Of a DNA stretch of 64,000 nucleotides, positions 33,531 to 45,725 are shown piece by piece. The notes beneath the pieces are model-generated. The model worked only from the letters and a program-made list of their open reading frames with translations, searched no databases and was not told the origin of the DNA. Origin of the DNA: Silene latifolia (lineage: Eukaryota > Streptophyta > Magnoliopsida > Caryophyllales > Caryophyllaceae); contig NC_133537.1 of assembly GCF_048544455.1 (NCBI RefSeq), positions 18,351,541 to 18,415,540 on the forward strand. Direction: 5' to 3'. Position 1 is the first letter of the stretch. The number at the start of each line of letters is the position of its first letter. The translations under genes and the position numbers were made by a program.

Positions 33531-34915
33531 TGTAATACTACGGTTTTCTATGTCTATGGGTACTCTATCAAGTGGGGCTTACTCTGTCGAGTAAGTAAGT
33601 TTTTACGCAAAATAGTAGCTGACCTGATGGGTACTCGATCGAGTACGTGTGACACTCGATCGAGTAAGGGGCACTCGATCGAGTAAGTCACTTACTCGAT
33701 CGAGTAAGTGCGTCTTACGGGTTATTTTAGCCGGGTTTTATTAATAACGCATGATTAGTATAAAAGGTTTCTGTCATCTTCTCTAATCACTTTTTCACCT
33801 TTCAAAGACCTTTCAAAAGAAAAGAAGTTACATAGTTCTCTCTCGTCGCGTTATTAACAAATCCTAAGGGCTAGGATCGTCGGATTGTCTTGTTCTTTAC
33901 GCCGTTGTGATCGTCGTGTCAAGGGTAAGCTTCTTGTATAATTTTTATAGCATTTCGTTGAGTTTGGTTAAAACCCTAATTGGGTAGTTTTTAGGGATTT
34001 TGGGTGTATTGTATGAATTAGGTGGTAATTGTATGTATATTGGTTATAGGAGGAGGATTCGTGGAGGAACATTTCTGATTAGCTGCTGTGACGGTCTTGT
34101 GGTTGCTATTCCAGGTAGGGTTTCCCTACTCGGTTATTGATTACATAATATTGCTGATGGTTGTTTTTTGTTGTTGTATCATATTGTATTGGAATTGGTA
34201 ATTGGTGATTGTTGTTGTATAATGTAGTTGGTTGTGTTTGTTTGTTTGTGGTACTCGAGGTGCGTCCTCGGCTGAGTGGAGTCACTTGCGGGAGTGGCTT
34301 CACGCCCTTGATTGGCCCTCTGTGGAACCCGCCACAGAGTGGATGTGCACATTTAGGAACTTGGGTTTATCGCTCGGATGAGATGAGCGAGGCTTAGGTG
34401 GGAACGGCTGCGGTCCCCCACTGGCGGTGTGGAATACTTATTGCGATGAGTATTCTGGCAGGACAGTGTGTAGTCAGGTGTGTGAAGTTGTGAATGAGAT
34501 TGGTTGGATAGTTTGGATTATATATTGCTTCGGTTGTGTTGTTTTGTGTAATCAGTACTAACCCCGTTTAAATGTTTTAGAAACTGTGATGAATCCATTC
34601 GGGGGTGGTGAGCAGTTATTGAGCAGGTATGAGTTTATGCGCATGGGATAGCTGGGTTGTGTCGCCACGAGTTGTTTAGAAGTCTTCCGCTATGTCATGA
34701 ACATTCTTTTATATTATTTCAGTTGGTTTGACAGTTTTGAGAGACGGTTTTATTTACTTTATTCAGTTTTGGTTTTTGGACTTGTATCGCATTAAACATA
34801 TTTAATAAAATATGTTTCTTTATTGTCTATTTGATATACATTGCATCGGGTAATCGAGATGGTAGCTTTTCCATGCCTTACGTGGTCCTGGTAAGGCACT
34901 TGGAGAAGAGGAACA
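33531..34915 (+). mobile_element. gypsy-type LTR (solo or 3' LTR), right end uncertain
   Basis: A polypurine-like TGGGGGAAGG is immediately followed by TGTAATACTACGG, the start of an LTR. A TATA box (AGTATAAAAGG, 33,757-33,767) and a leader-like region follow. Four copies of the palindrome CTCGATCGAG lie at 33,639-33,702. The right part includes GTAATCGAGATGGTAGC and TGGTCCTGGTAAGGCACTTG, words I associate with the 3' parts of such LTRs. No matching target duplication is found, so the end is approximate and the element may be truncated. Confidence 0.55.
33757..33767 (+). promoter_or_regulatory. TATA box of the gypsy-type LTR
   Basis: AGTATAAAAGG lies about 226 bp into the LTR and shortly downstream of the palindrome cluster. 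It is a plausible core promoter for the element. Confidence 0.55.
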
Positions 34916-35637
34916 CCATGTCGACCTATGGCCATCGACATCAGGGAATTTGGAAAAAGTTCACTTCATCATCAAAAACAAACCGGGAAGGATGGGGGAA
35001 GGGGCGAGGGAAAGGGGAACACCGACCCAGGATGCATGCAAAACAAGTTTGGACCAGAAACAACAATAGATAAAATTGAAGGAGGTGCCTATAAAACCAG
35101 TCGATTCTTCAAATCTTGACCAAAAACAAGTGAAAGGTAGACGGAAAAAATGGAGAATTCGAAATAAATTTCAGAACACGTGAGTAACAAACAGATCTTG
35201 GATTATAGGTTCATGGTTGAGAGTCGGACGCCAGAGATCAACCTCTAAGCAGCCACACCATTGTATTATAAGTTTCAAGTTCTACAATTTATTTTATAAG
35301 TGAAAGTCCGCTAGCTAGTCCGCAGGCCGTTTGACTTTTAACAATAGGGCGGGTAAGGGCAAAGACAAGCCACCAAAATTTTAGCCGACCACCCGACCCG
35401 CCTACTATAGTGTTAAAGGGCATAACTTTCCTTACAGCCCGACACATGAGTCATGACTGGTCCGACCCCGTATTTGAACAACTCTAGTTCTCACCTATCT
35501 ACATTGAACATAATTGGACTGATTTTAAGCATATTATAGATATGTTCATCTTAATAGTGTATACACCAAAGATAGCGGCTGCGAATTTCCTCATCAAAAA
35601 AATAATTTAAAATGAAATTTATTTTGAATTATAGATA
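34916..35637. other. intergenic repeat-derived sequence
   Basis: A purine-rich patch (about 34,990-35,035, GGGGGAAGGGGCGAGGG) is followed by AT-rich sequence. No gene is supported; the short overlapping frames at 34,831-35,119 lie in this patch. Confidence 0.5.
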
Positions 35638-35895
35638 CTCCCTCCATACCAGACCAATGGTAACATTGAGAATCTTGGCACTATTCATGGTCGTAGGGAA
35701 TTTTTGATATTATTCTTAATCTATAAGACAAAATATAGTCATGTGAGATTTTGTTTGATTTGTCGTCATGAATGCTATAAGAATATCATATTTTTATAAT
35801 TTTTAATAATGTGTAACGAAAGATATTCACGTTGCAAAACGTGTTTCGACAACTGTGAAAAGGTCAATGTTACCATTAGTGTGGTATGGAGGGAG
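35638..35895. mobile_element. Stowaway-type MITE
   Basis: The ends CTCCCTCCATACCAGACCAA and (reverse complement) CTCCCTCCATACCACACTAA continue into ATGGTAACATTG. The element is flanked by TA on both sides. It is 258 bp and non-coding. The CTCCCTCC terminus and TA duplication are classical for Stowaway (Tc1/mariner). Confidence 0.85.
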
Positions 35896-37308
35896 TAATA
35901 AATATGTGGCCTATTTTAAATTCAAAGTATGAATTAACTACAAGTCAAGTCAAATAATAGCCATACCTAAATTTCAAGCTTTTCAATTTTCATTGAAATC
36001 GGATCATAAACCCTCCACAGTCCACATAAATGAAGTCAAACTCAACAATAAAAGCATCCAAATCAGTACGTCCAATTTCTGATCAATCACAATTCTCACT
36101 CTAATTACGCCAAGTGTACATCATCACCAATTACACGTAAGCACACTCCTCTCACTTTTTAAACACAAAATTTATCTAGATTAAACTTAAAATGCGTTAA
36201 ATATTATGCCACTTATTTATATGAAATACAAGTACTCCGTATTACTTTTTCGGTATTATCCGGATTAGACTTAAAACTAGTTTAGATCCCGCGCAATGAA
36301 TGCACGGTATTTATAGAGCTTTTGTTTTTGTATTACTTATTCATGCTAAATTAACACCTCATTAGTTTTTCATATTTCACGTCATTATATTTTGATGAGA
36401 AAAAAAATTGAACTGAAACTAATAAAGAAAATTGAGTAATGTCATGAATTTTAAATGTGTAATGATTTTTTTTTTTTCACAAAGCTAATAATTTAATTTT
36501 ATAAACTTCTCAAGTTGTTTTAATGATTTTTTTCTATCCAAGGGCTTTCTATAGAATTTTGCTTTTTAGTGTATTATTTATGAGATTTAAATTGACAATT
36601 CATTATTTTTCATGATTATCCTCATTGTATTTTTATTTGGGAAATAAAAACTTAGATCGTAAGAAGATATGAAATGAGTATTTTTATGAAAACTTTTTTT
36701 TTACCGAGATATTAATGATGTTATTTTACAAATATTTACTAATATCGTACTCCGTATTTTTTAGCCGCAACTTCTTATCATAAAAAGTTAATGAACTTTT
36801 ATCATAAAGTTATTTTAAAAAGAATTTCTTTATAATTAAAAGAGATAAATTTGTACAGAATGTGAGATATTAAATGATAAATATCTTATCTTTATTAATT
36901 CAGAAGACAATACTCAATCCAGGACGTGCCACGTCATTAATACAATCTTTTTTTATTTTTTTTTATTTTTGAAAATTCATGTTATGGTGGGACCCATTAG
37001 TGTGCAAAATATTTATTTCTTCAGAATTCCGTCAATACAAACAAGCGACAAATTTCGTCTTAGAACAAATACTATGAAATAATAGTATGAAATAATTTTA
37101 TACATTCTGAATAAATGAAATTAATGGCATATAAGCGGTATGAATTACAATTATAGAATTTACATAATTTTTTTTAAAAAAATAACAATAAAATTACATA
37201 ATTACGAGAAGGATTTATATTTAATTACAGGATTGAATTACATATAATGCGAATAAATTACATGCATAATTTTTTAAAAATAGATAGTACGATATATTTA
37301 AAAAAAAT

Positions 37309-37790
37309 CATGACGGAGTATTTACTTACAATAAAAAAACTCGGCAACTTAACTACCAGCCGCGCACACCGAAAATGGCAGGTGACAATGATAGGCTACC
37401 GAGTAAATTTATTCTTCAACCAGCGTTTCAAGCAAAATTGATCTTTTTATTTCTCTAAAAAAACAAATAAATGTTGACATTTATTGAAATATTTAAATTT
37501 AAAATTTTTTAAAAATTATAACACAAATGATTAACAATTGTTTTAATAAATATTTTTTTTTAAAATATAACACGATAATTAAACAATTGTAAAACTTTAA
37601 CATATGTTTTTTTTATAAAAAAAATCCTCTCAGATCTGTAAAGAAAGTCGTTCATCACCGAGGATTTATTTACTTGGAACAAAAATTATGGCAACTTTAC
37701 TATCAGTCGCGCACTCCGAACTCGGAAGATGACAATGAAAGGCTACCGAGTAATTTCTATTTCGACAAGTACGTTTTATAGGCAACATTA
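37309..37790 (+). repeat. direct repeat of a GGCAAC...GGCTACCGAG segment
   Basis: The segments around 37,309-37,415 and 37,655-37,765 share GGCAACTT, ACYACCAG/ACTATCAG, CGCGCAC.CCGAA and ATGACAATGA.AGGCTACCGAG. They are two diverged copies inside the Helitron-like region. Confidence 0.6.
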
Positions 37791-38321
37791 ATATAGTCAG
37801 GTTAAATACACTTGGACCGTCCAAACTTCAAATCAGAAACTTCATAAAAATCAAAGAATCAGTTTATTCTGACATAATGGCACATATGCAGTTAATTATG
37901 TGATGGCAGCAGTTTGCAAGGAGTGGAGTTGTGGCCTAATGGCAGTAGTGGGGAAGTTAGGGCTATATAAGAGGTTATGTTGGCTTATAAATAGGAGTGC
38001 AAACAACGAGATTATCTCACACAAAAATGGCACATATCCAGAGTATGAAAATTTTCAATTTTTAGAATAATTTGCATATGTTAAAATTTATTATTAAATT
38101 ATATTTCGTTTATCGAGATATAAAGTTTTTTATGTATGCAAATTTTATTTACAATAGTAGATTACGTTATTTCCTCTAAAACCTTGCATGTGAACACGTA
38201 TTTGTAACAAGTTTAAACATTAATTATGTAGATCGCTGATTTAGACTAACTAGATAAATACAATAGAAATGCGAAAAAAAAAATACATCCAAAAACATTA
38301 ATACCGGCCCAAATACATACC

Positions 38322-38350
38322 CGTGCAATTTTGCATGGGTTTAAAACTAG
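38322..38350 (+). mobile_element. plus-strand Helitron 3' terminus
   Basis: CCCGTGCAATTTTGCATGGG forms a hairpin and is followed by TTTAAAACTAG with T as the next base, the CTRR-type end of a Helitron inserted between A and T. The 5' end of this element is not resolved. Confidence 0.55.
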
Positions 38351-38475
38351 TTTAAATATAAAAGAATATGTCCATTTATAACCTAGTATATACTAAAAAT
38401 TCCAAGCATTATTCTAGGAAATATGTTTTAGGCGGGAAAATTTGGAGTTTCGCCTATTCTTTTAGTAAATAGGGG

Positions 38476-39290
38476 ATGCCTTAATATCATGCCTCTTATT
38501 TATATGATATACTCCTTCCAAGTTTTTTCAATCTTCCATATTTTCCACAAATAGGATTATACATGAACTTTTTCTTCACAACCAAAAATAAATAAATATA
38601 GGATTATACATTTAGTTGTACCATAAACATTATACAACCAAGGTATAAGAATTCGAGTTTATATGTATTCTTCCTGAGCTAATTCAAAGTTCATGTTTTT
38701 AATGTGTAAATGGATAAACTCAATACTTTCTAATAAAACTCATATTCTTTAACATAAAGCTCGAATACTTTATCACAAAGTTCAGATTTTACACCGTACA
38801 ACATATACAACTAGTTGTATAGTCCATGAATTGCTTATTTCCCTTTTGAGACTGTTTTTCTATCTTCCCCTTTCTTTTTTTGATATACTTTTATTAATTC
38901 TTTATTCATCATCTATCCTAAAAAAATCAACAACTTTCACTACTTTATACATTCTTTATTCATTTGTCATTCTTTATTATTTTCTCTCACCACAACCCAC
39001 GCTACTTTATTCATTTTGTTTTATTTTTTTCTTATTTTTGGTGAAAAAGCAAAGGGAAGACTCAAAGCGGAAGTACAAGTATACAACTATACAAGTATTG
39101 CTTTTTCTCATATATTATTATATACACAAATGGTATATAATTGATACTTAAACGGATTGTGGCCAAGGAAAATACTACTTTATATACTTCGTACGGAGTA
39201 TTATATATAGGAAATTTACTCCATTAATTAATCAAATAATCATTAAATCATTAATTACATTAATTACACTATATACTCCACTCATTATTT
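38476..39290. other. intergenic, AT-rich, upstream of the tubby-like gene
   Basis: No gene or element end is supported. The frame at 38,831-39,151 is F/L/Y-rich low complexity. A CGGAGTATTATATATAGG patch at 39,194 could provide a TATA element for the downstream transcript. Confidence 0.4.
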
Positions 39291-39299
39291 CTCGTTTCT

Positions 39300-39461
39300 A
39301 AACAGCCTAATTTTAGGGTAACAAGAGAGAGAACCCCAAAGCCATCTTCAATCTCGAAAAAATTATTCACACAGGACAGGGCAGTTTAGAGAGAGAAACT
39401 TACTTGTTTTTTCAGGGCCACGGTCACTTCGGGCTGGGTTCGGCTGTGCTGTGCTGCCCGG
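39300..39461 (+). other. probable 5' UTR leader exon of the tubby-like gene
   Basis: GAGAGAGAACCCC, CATCTTCAATCTC and GTTTAGAGAGAGAAACTTAC look like a plant leader. A splice donor CCG|GTATGG near 39,461 could pair with the acceptor GTGCAG near 40,776, shortly before the ATG. Tubby-like genes often have 5' UTR introns. The boundary is a guess from sequence style. Confidence 0.3.
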
Positions 39462-40266
39462 TATGGCTTTTTCTTGGTGGTCAATCCCCCTGATTTGACC
39501 CACCTTTTCAAGTTTTCGGGTATTTAATTTTGTAAATAGTTTATGACTGGTGGCAGAACCAGGATTTATCGTTAGCTTGTGAAATTTAAAATTTGTTTGT
39601 TTAGGGGCGACCGCGGCTGCTAGCCCCTTTAATAATAATCAGATCTTGAAATGGGTGTATTAGAATAAAGCTTTGTGATGATTTTGTGGTTAATTAATCA
39701 ATTAATGCTGATTTGTTTTATTTTAAATTTGTGATTTGTAATAGTTGGTTATTATAATGTGGGTTATTTCATTATGTTAATTATTACTTTTATGGGTAAT
39801 GTTAGATTATTAATTTGTGATTATTAATGTTGTTAAAGATGAGGACTTTTGCACTAGGTGGTGTAATTTCTGACAATTTTTTTTATAAAATTTTCCAGAT
39901 CTACAAAAAATTTACTAAAAGGTTCTGGGGCTGAGCTTTATTCTTTTGATTGTACTTCCTCCGTCTCGATTATTTGTCTGTCTTTGATTAAAATACCGCT
40001 TATAAAAATTCTTTGTTGTATACTACGGAGTAGATTACTAGATATAGAAAATTATAACCTACAGAAGGGAATTAATTTTGGGATGTACCAAAAATGAATC
40101 AAGGACAACATTTATGGGATTGATGATTTTGAGAGAGTACTTGTAGTGTTTTAACAAAGATAATACTCCTTTTAGTAATACAGTTGTTTATGATGTGGTA
40201 TATGATCTAGTACTGTTGGAAGAACAAGTACAAGGGGAGAGGGTTTCAAACATGTCTGCCCCTAAT

Positions 40267-40620
40267 GTTTAGGATACGATACAGAGTAATTGCTGATATA
40301 CTCCCTTTGTCCCGGTCATTTGTTTACCTATTCCATTTATGAGTGTCTCATTCATTTGTTTACAACGTTTAGGATACGATAAGGAGTAATTGCTGATATA
40401 TTTCCTCAGTCCCGGTCATTTGTTTATCTATTCCATTTATGAGTGTCTCATTCATTTGTTTACGTTTCTATAATAGGGATATGTTTCAAGAGTAATTTGA
40501 TTATCCATATAACCTATTGTCCACTTGTCACTCAGTAACACCACCCATAAATGGTCCCCTCCCCTTTTCTTGGTCTTTGTGCTAAAACCAAAGGTAAATA
40601 AATGACCGGGACGAAGAGAG
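40267..40620. mobile_element. Stowaway-type MITE with duplicated left end
   Basis: The right end reads, reverse-complemented, CTCTCTTCGTCCCGGTCATT. The left end CTCCCTTTGTCCCGGTCATT is present twice, at 40,301 and about 40,401. The first copy comes with flanking sequence (GTTTAGGATACGATACAGAG) also repeated, so a unit of about 100 bp containing flank plus left end was tandemly duplicated after insertion. TA flanks the element (40,299-40,300 and 40,621-40,622). A relative lies at 43,190-43,383. Confidence 0.75.
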
Positions 40621-40816
40621 TATGTTTTAAGTTTCAACCATTCACCTGACTAAGAATTTTACTTATGTTTTGCTACTTCTAAATGATGTTTCCTGCAGCT
40701 CTCTGTTGGTTAAATAATGTTCTTGATCTTTTAAAGAAGGAATATTTTGTGATGGTGAATTGTTTAAATGTGCAGTGAACTTGTAGCCAGAAGGGGTGTA
40801 AATATAGTTAAAAGAC

Positions 40817-42615
40817 ATGTCCATAATGGGCATTGTTAAGGAGATGAAAGATGGGATCGGAAACTTATCAAGACGAGGAGGGGAAGGGAAGTTTTGGCGT
40901 GGGAGATCAAGGTCGCATATCGCCCCTGATCAGGCCGCGCAGCCCGATGAAGTTGAGCAAGGTCAGTGGGCGAACTTGCCTCCGGAGTTGCTTTTGGATA
41001 TAATTCGCAGGGTGGAGGGAAGTGAGACAACATGGCCTGCCAGGAATGTGGTCGTGTTTTGTGCTGCGGTTTGCAGATCGTGGAGAGAGGTCACCAAGGA
41101 AATTGTTCAGACTCCCGAGCAATGTGGAAAACTTACTTTTCCCATCTCTTTGAAACAGGTTGTGTGTAGCACTGTAGCTTAGAAAATCACTTAATTATTT
41201 TTGGTAATTTCAACATATTTGTGATTTTAATCTTTCTCCACTGGTAATCTCTGATTGTTTTATCTGCCTCTGTTGTAGCCTGGTCCGCGTGATGACCATA
41301 TTCAGTGTTTTATCAAAAGGGATCGTGCGACATCCACCTTCCGCCTCTTCTATGGATTGACGCCATGTAAGTCATTCTCATATCCTTGTTTCAGCGACTT
41401 ATTATAATAAAAACTTTTATGAAATCATCTTACACCAGATATAATGTCTTTCTACTTGTCTACACATGCGGAAGATGCGCTAACAAGGGATTATAAGTTA
41501 TAACTAATATCCCTTTATTTCCATTCACACACAGCTGTATGAGTATATCTCTAATTGATATGGAGTATATTGTTTATAACCTTCACAGCTGAAGATGAGA
41601 AAGATAAGTTGTTATTGGCTGCGAGAAAGATCAGAAGAGCAACTAGTACAGATTTCGTAGTGTCGTTGGTGGCAGATGACTTCTCAAGAGGCAGCACTGC
41701 TTATGTTGGAAAACTCAGGCAAGTTTCTCTTTCGTCATTCATGACTTGTATACCCACAGTGATTGTTGGGTTAACCACAATGGCAGCTGGTAAAGTCATT
41801 AAAAGGTGGTACTCACGGTTGAAGTTCGAAAACCATGAATATGAAAACCATGTCGCTCCCTATACAAAATTATAAAAAGAAAAAAAAAACAATCTGAGGT
41901 AGCCTTCTTAGTAGTAACAAGCTATCATGATTCCAGGTCAAATTTTCTTGGAACCAAATTTACCATATACGATAGTCAACCCCCATGTGATGCAACAATC
42001 AAGGCAAGTGGCCGACCTAGTCGGAGGTTTCACTCTAAACAGGTATCCCCGAGGTTACCTGCGTGCAATTACAGCATAGCAACCGTCTCATATGAGCTTA
42101 ATGTTCTCCGAACCCGAGGCCCAAGGAGACTCCATTGTGTCATGCACTCGATTCCTCTTGCTTCAATCCAAGAAGGGGGAACTGCCCCAACACCAAAAGC
42201 TTTCCCTCACTTAACTTATGATAAGTGCCCACCGGCCCCACCTTCACCAAGCCTGCCAAGGAAGGAAGACCAAGGCCTAACTTTCAACCCGACCAGTCCA
42301 CCTGAACCAACCCAGGTCGGTTCAGGGGATCGACTTATGCTTAAAAACAAGTCTCCAAGGTGGCATGAGCAACTACAATGCTGGTGCTTAAACTTCAAGG
42401 GTCGAGTTACTGTAGCTTCAGTCAAGAACTTCCAGCTCGTGGCAGCTGTTGAGCCGCACCATGACATCCTGGCTTCTGAACAAGAAAAGGTAATTTTACA
42501 GTTTGGAAAGATTGGGAAAGACATATTTACCATGGATTATCGGTATCCACTCTCTGCTTTCCAAGCCTTTGCAATTTGTCTCAGCAGTTTTGACACAAAA
42601 CCGGTATGTGAATGA
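40817..42615 (+). CDS. Tubby-like F-box protein
   Basis: Four coding exons join in frame to 412 aa: 40,817-41,158, 41,279-41,366, 41,589-41,718 and 41,937-42,615. Residues about 1-30 are the conserved plant TLP amino end ([15 protein letters not shown]). Residues about 51-97 are an F-box ([18 protein letters not shown]...CRSWREV), which in this family binds SKP1/ASK subunits of SCF ubiquitin ligases. A tubby domain runs from about residue 114 to the carboxy end and closes with [15 protein letters not shown], typical of plant TLPs. Tubby domains bind phosphoinositides at the plasma membrane. The third intron uses a GC donor (AG|GCAAGT at 41,719); the others are GT-AG. Exon phases agree at every junction. 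Length and domain order are normal, so the gene looks intact. The exact TLP paralogue is not assigned. Confidence 0.93.
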
Positions 42616-42900
42616 CTTGTGGGTCACCTAATAATGCGCTTTATGCACCTGGCCCACTGTGGCCAAATTTCAATCCTCAGACCCCATGTTCATTGGACCC
42701 GTATTGGGCGTTTGCAGAACGCCGAGGATGTATACTATTGGTGATAGGCAGAAATGATCAGTGCTGCTTTCATTTCGGCAATGTAAGAATTATGTAGTCC
42801 CGTCAAGTGACCCTGTGGTGCTTCTTGTAACTCTCTTTTCTCACCTGCTCCATAATTTCGACTGGGGGCATAATGTAGTGTTAAACTGTTAATGTATTAA
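42616..42900 (+). other. 3' UTR region of the tubby-like gene
   Basis: After the TGA, sequence with a transcript-like base composition continues to about 42,900. The end is not defined by a clear polyadenylation signal. Confidence 0.35.
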
Positions 42901-43189
42901 GCTGTTGCTAACACCTTTAAGATCATGGCCTGCATAAATGTAGAAATCATCAAAAATCAAAATTGGTCTTTTTTCTGAATATATAATGATGGGTATCTGA
43001 TCAGAGGTAATATGTTCCGAATCTTGATGCATACTATTCGCTGTAGTACCCTAATATTTTTGATGGATAGGTAATTCATTTAGGAGCTAAACCAAAATTA
43101 CAAAACCGAATTATAATGAAGGAATTATAGTATTCGGTATAAATTTTCGAAGTTTAGCCTAATAGTCAAGACGAAGTATTGGTGACATT

Positions 43190-43383
43190 TCGTCCCTTAT
43201 TTGGGTGCACATTCATTTGTTTATCTTTCCATATTAGGAATGCTTCTAATGAGTAATTTGATCTTCCACATTCATTATTGTTCACTTGTCATCCCTTAAG
43301 TCGTTAACCGCCACAAATGGTCGTTTCTCTTTCGTTGGTTTTTGTGCCAAAAGGAAAAAGTAAACATACAGAGACAAAGGGAG
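43190..43383. mobile_element. Stowaway-type MITE, relative of 40,401-40,620
   Basis: It shares with the upstream MITE the words CATTCATTTGTTTA, AGTAATTTGAT, ATTGTTCACTTGTCA, CACAAATGGTC and TTGGTTTTTGTGC. The right end GACAAAGGGAG is followed by TA. The left end is eroded. Confidence 0.65.
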
Positions 43384-44780
43384 TACATGTTTAAATATCA
43401 CAAATTTTTGTTTAAGACGGCAACATCTGCCTTGAACTTTTAAGACGGTTTCCTTGACAAGGCACAACAACACTATAATACAAGAAAAACTCCAAAATAT
43501 CAGCAACAATAAGACCTATTAGTTGCACACTTGCACTTGCACCCCAAGAAATGCAGTTTTTTGCTGCAAGTTTAAGCTTGTTTTGATTGCCAAAAGTAGG
43601 TACTAATGTTCGATGATATCCGTGTATACTGGCAGCTTTTCAAAGATTCTGCTTATAAGATGGAGACATCAGACAAAAAGTACGATATTTTAGGCCACTG
43701 ACATAATAAGGTCCATAAGTTTTGTGTAAAAAGGCTTTTTTATTCCTTTTTTTAGTCCTTACACATCGCAAGGGCAGGCCAAATACAGGGGTACACCGTA
43801 CACGGCAAGGTCTAGCGATCATGACAACAATGGTAGTACTTGGCTATCTTATAAGTTTATTATGCTTATGACCCAAAACGGAAAGTCGGATGTACACAAG
43901 TAAAGCCTTGTTCGAAAACACAAATGAAATGGTTATTTCTTACCGTAATATGGTAAACGAAAACAACTAAGTGAATCGTCTTGTTATTGGTTTCATTCGA
44001 TACCCAAAAATGGTAATTTTAATTTTCGCCACTCCAAAATAATTTAAGAAGTTTGTGGTATAACTACGAGTGGAGGTGACATCATAGATGTATAAGTAGG
44101 TGAAAAGAGTGGAGATAAGAAAATGGCAGATGATGAAACGTGAGAGTAGACATTGACAATAGAGTGAAGATGATAAGAAGATAAAAGAGATTCGGAAAAT
44201 CGGAATAATGATCGTCTAACCTTAAGGACCACGCACAGTGAGTGAGAGTGAGTGAGTGAGTGGATATCTCTCAATATTCTGATCCCCTTTGCTGCAACCC
44301 AGTACACAAGGACAGGCTCTAAACTAACCACCCATTCCTGTGTCATATATCATATGATCAAAAATCAAAGGTAACTTCCATGTTAAACTTAAGTGTGTTC
44401 TCCATACTCTCATTATCTTCGAATATTAGAATCTAGATCATTAGGTAGGTAATAAGGTGGTTGTACCCACAAAGGGCATATTTGATGCTGACGGATTTGA
44501 ATCAAGATCATGAGTACCACCTCTTATGAATTTACAAGCTGAACCATCTGACATCTGCAAGGTGGTTGTGTTCGTGACATAGGTTTAAATCCTCAAGCAT
44601 TCAAAATATCCTTCAAAATATCCTTGATGACCCCATTGCAAAAGAGGTAGTGAGAGTAATAAAGGCTATATTGGTGTAAGCGAGGTTCATTTACTATTTT
44701 ACTTCGACACTTCACTTTAATCCCATGTCAGATGTCCGAGACTTGACCACCACAGGTTCAGAGGCTTAGGCCATTGTTTT
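43384..44780. other. intergenic, nothing recognised
   Basis: No supported gene. A short GTGAGTGAGAGTGAGTGAGTGAG repeat lies near 44,238. The minus-strand frame at 44,044-44,346 has no domain and reads across this repeat. Confidence 0.5.
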
Positions 44781-44784
44781 TTTT

Positions 44785-44886
44785 GAAATTGTCCGAATCG
44801 AACTTAATGGAGTGAATCGAATCGAATCGAACTTAATGGGAAATTTGAAAATTGAAATTAATCGAATGAAATAATAATAAAAAGAT

Positions 44887-44933
<47 letters not shown>

Positions 44934-45379
44934 TTATAATAAAAATAATACCAATAATAATAATAAATATTATTATAATATTATTCATTAATAATATAAT
45001 CTAATAATAATAATAATCTAATAAGATATATAAAAAATAAAATATTAATATAATAATAAATAAAGTAATAATAATAATATATTAGTAATATAAATGATAA
45101 CATTATTAATAATAATATAATATATTAATAATAATAACTAAAAAATAAATAATATAATAATAATAATAGGTCTAATATAATAACTTATTAACATAATAAT
45201 ATTAAATATAATAATAATAATAATAAATATGTGATTAATAATATTAATAATGAGTATATTAATAAAATAATAAATATTAAATAATAACTTATTAATATAA
45301 TAATAATAAATATAATAATAATAAATATGTTATGAATAATATTAATAATAATAAATATATTAATAAAATAATAAATATA

Positions 45380-45430
<51 letters not shown>

Positions 45431-45725
45431 TAATAATAATAATAATAAATGTATTAAATATATATATATAATAATATAAACAATACGAATTAATTATTAA
45501 TAACTATAATAGTAATATAATAAATATAAAAATAATAATATAATAATAATAATAATAATAACAATAGTAAATACATTAATATAAAAATAATAATAAGAAT
45601 ATCAATAAGAATAATAATAGTAATGTTGAAATAAACTGAACTGAACTGAACTGAATTGAATTGAGTTGAACTAAACTGAACTAAATGGAGCTGAACTGAA
45701 CTAAATTGATTAGAATTGAAATTAA
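44785..45725. repeat. (AAT)n block flanked by GAATC and TGAAC pentanucleotide repeats
   Basis: Around 720 bp (about 44,870-45,605) of near-continuous AAT/ATT trinucleotide repeat has short interruptions. On the left are GAATCGAATCGAATCGAACT repeats, and on the right AACTGAACTGAACTGAACTG repeats drifting to GAATTGAATTGAG. There is no coding capacity. Confidence 0.9.

Larger units (their letters stand above)
36277..38475 (-). mobile_element. Helitron-like element(s), minus-strand 3' end at 36,277
   Basis: Read on the minus strand, a CCGTGCATTCATTGCGCGGG hairpin is followed by ATCTAAACTAG and then T, the 3' tail of a Helitron. The tail is nearly the same as the plus-strand one ending at 51,342. 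Bases 38,352-38,475 are an inverted match to 51,045-51,180, so the minus-strand element probably once ran from about 38,475 to 36,277. A second, plus-strand tail ends inside it at 38,350. No RepHel ORF is present. Confidence 0.5.

Noticed and set aside
35638-35895. Possible miRNA-type hairpin
   Set aside because: The long symmetrical inverted repeat with TA flanks is explained by a Stowaway-type MITE.
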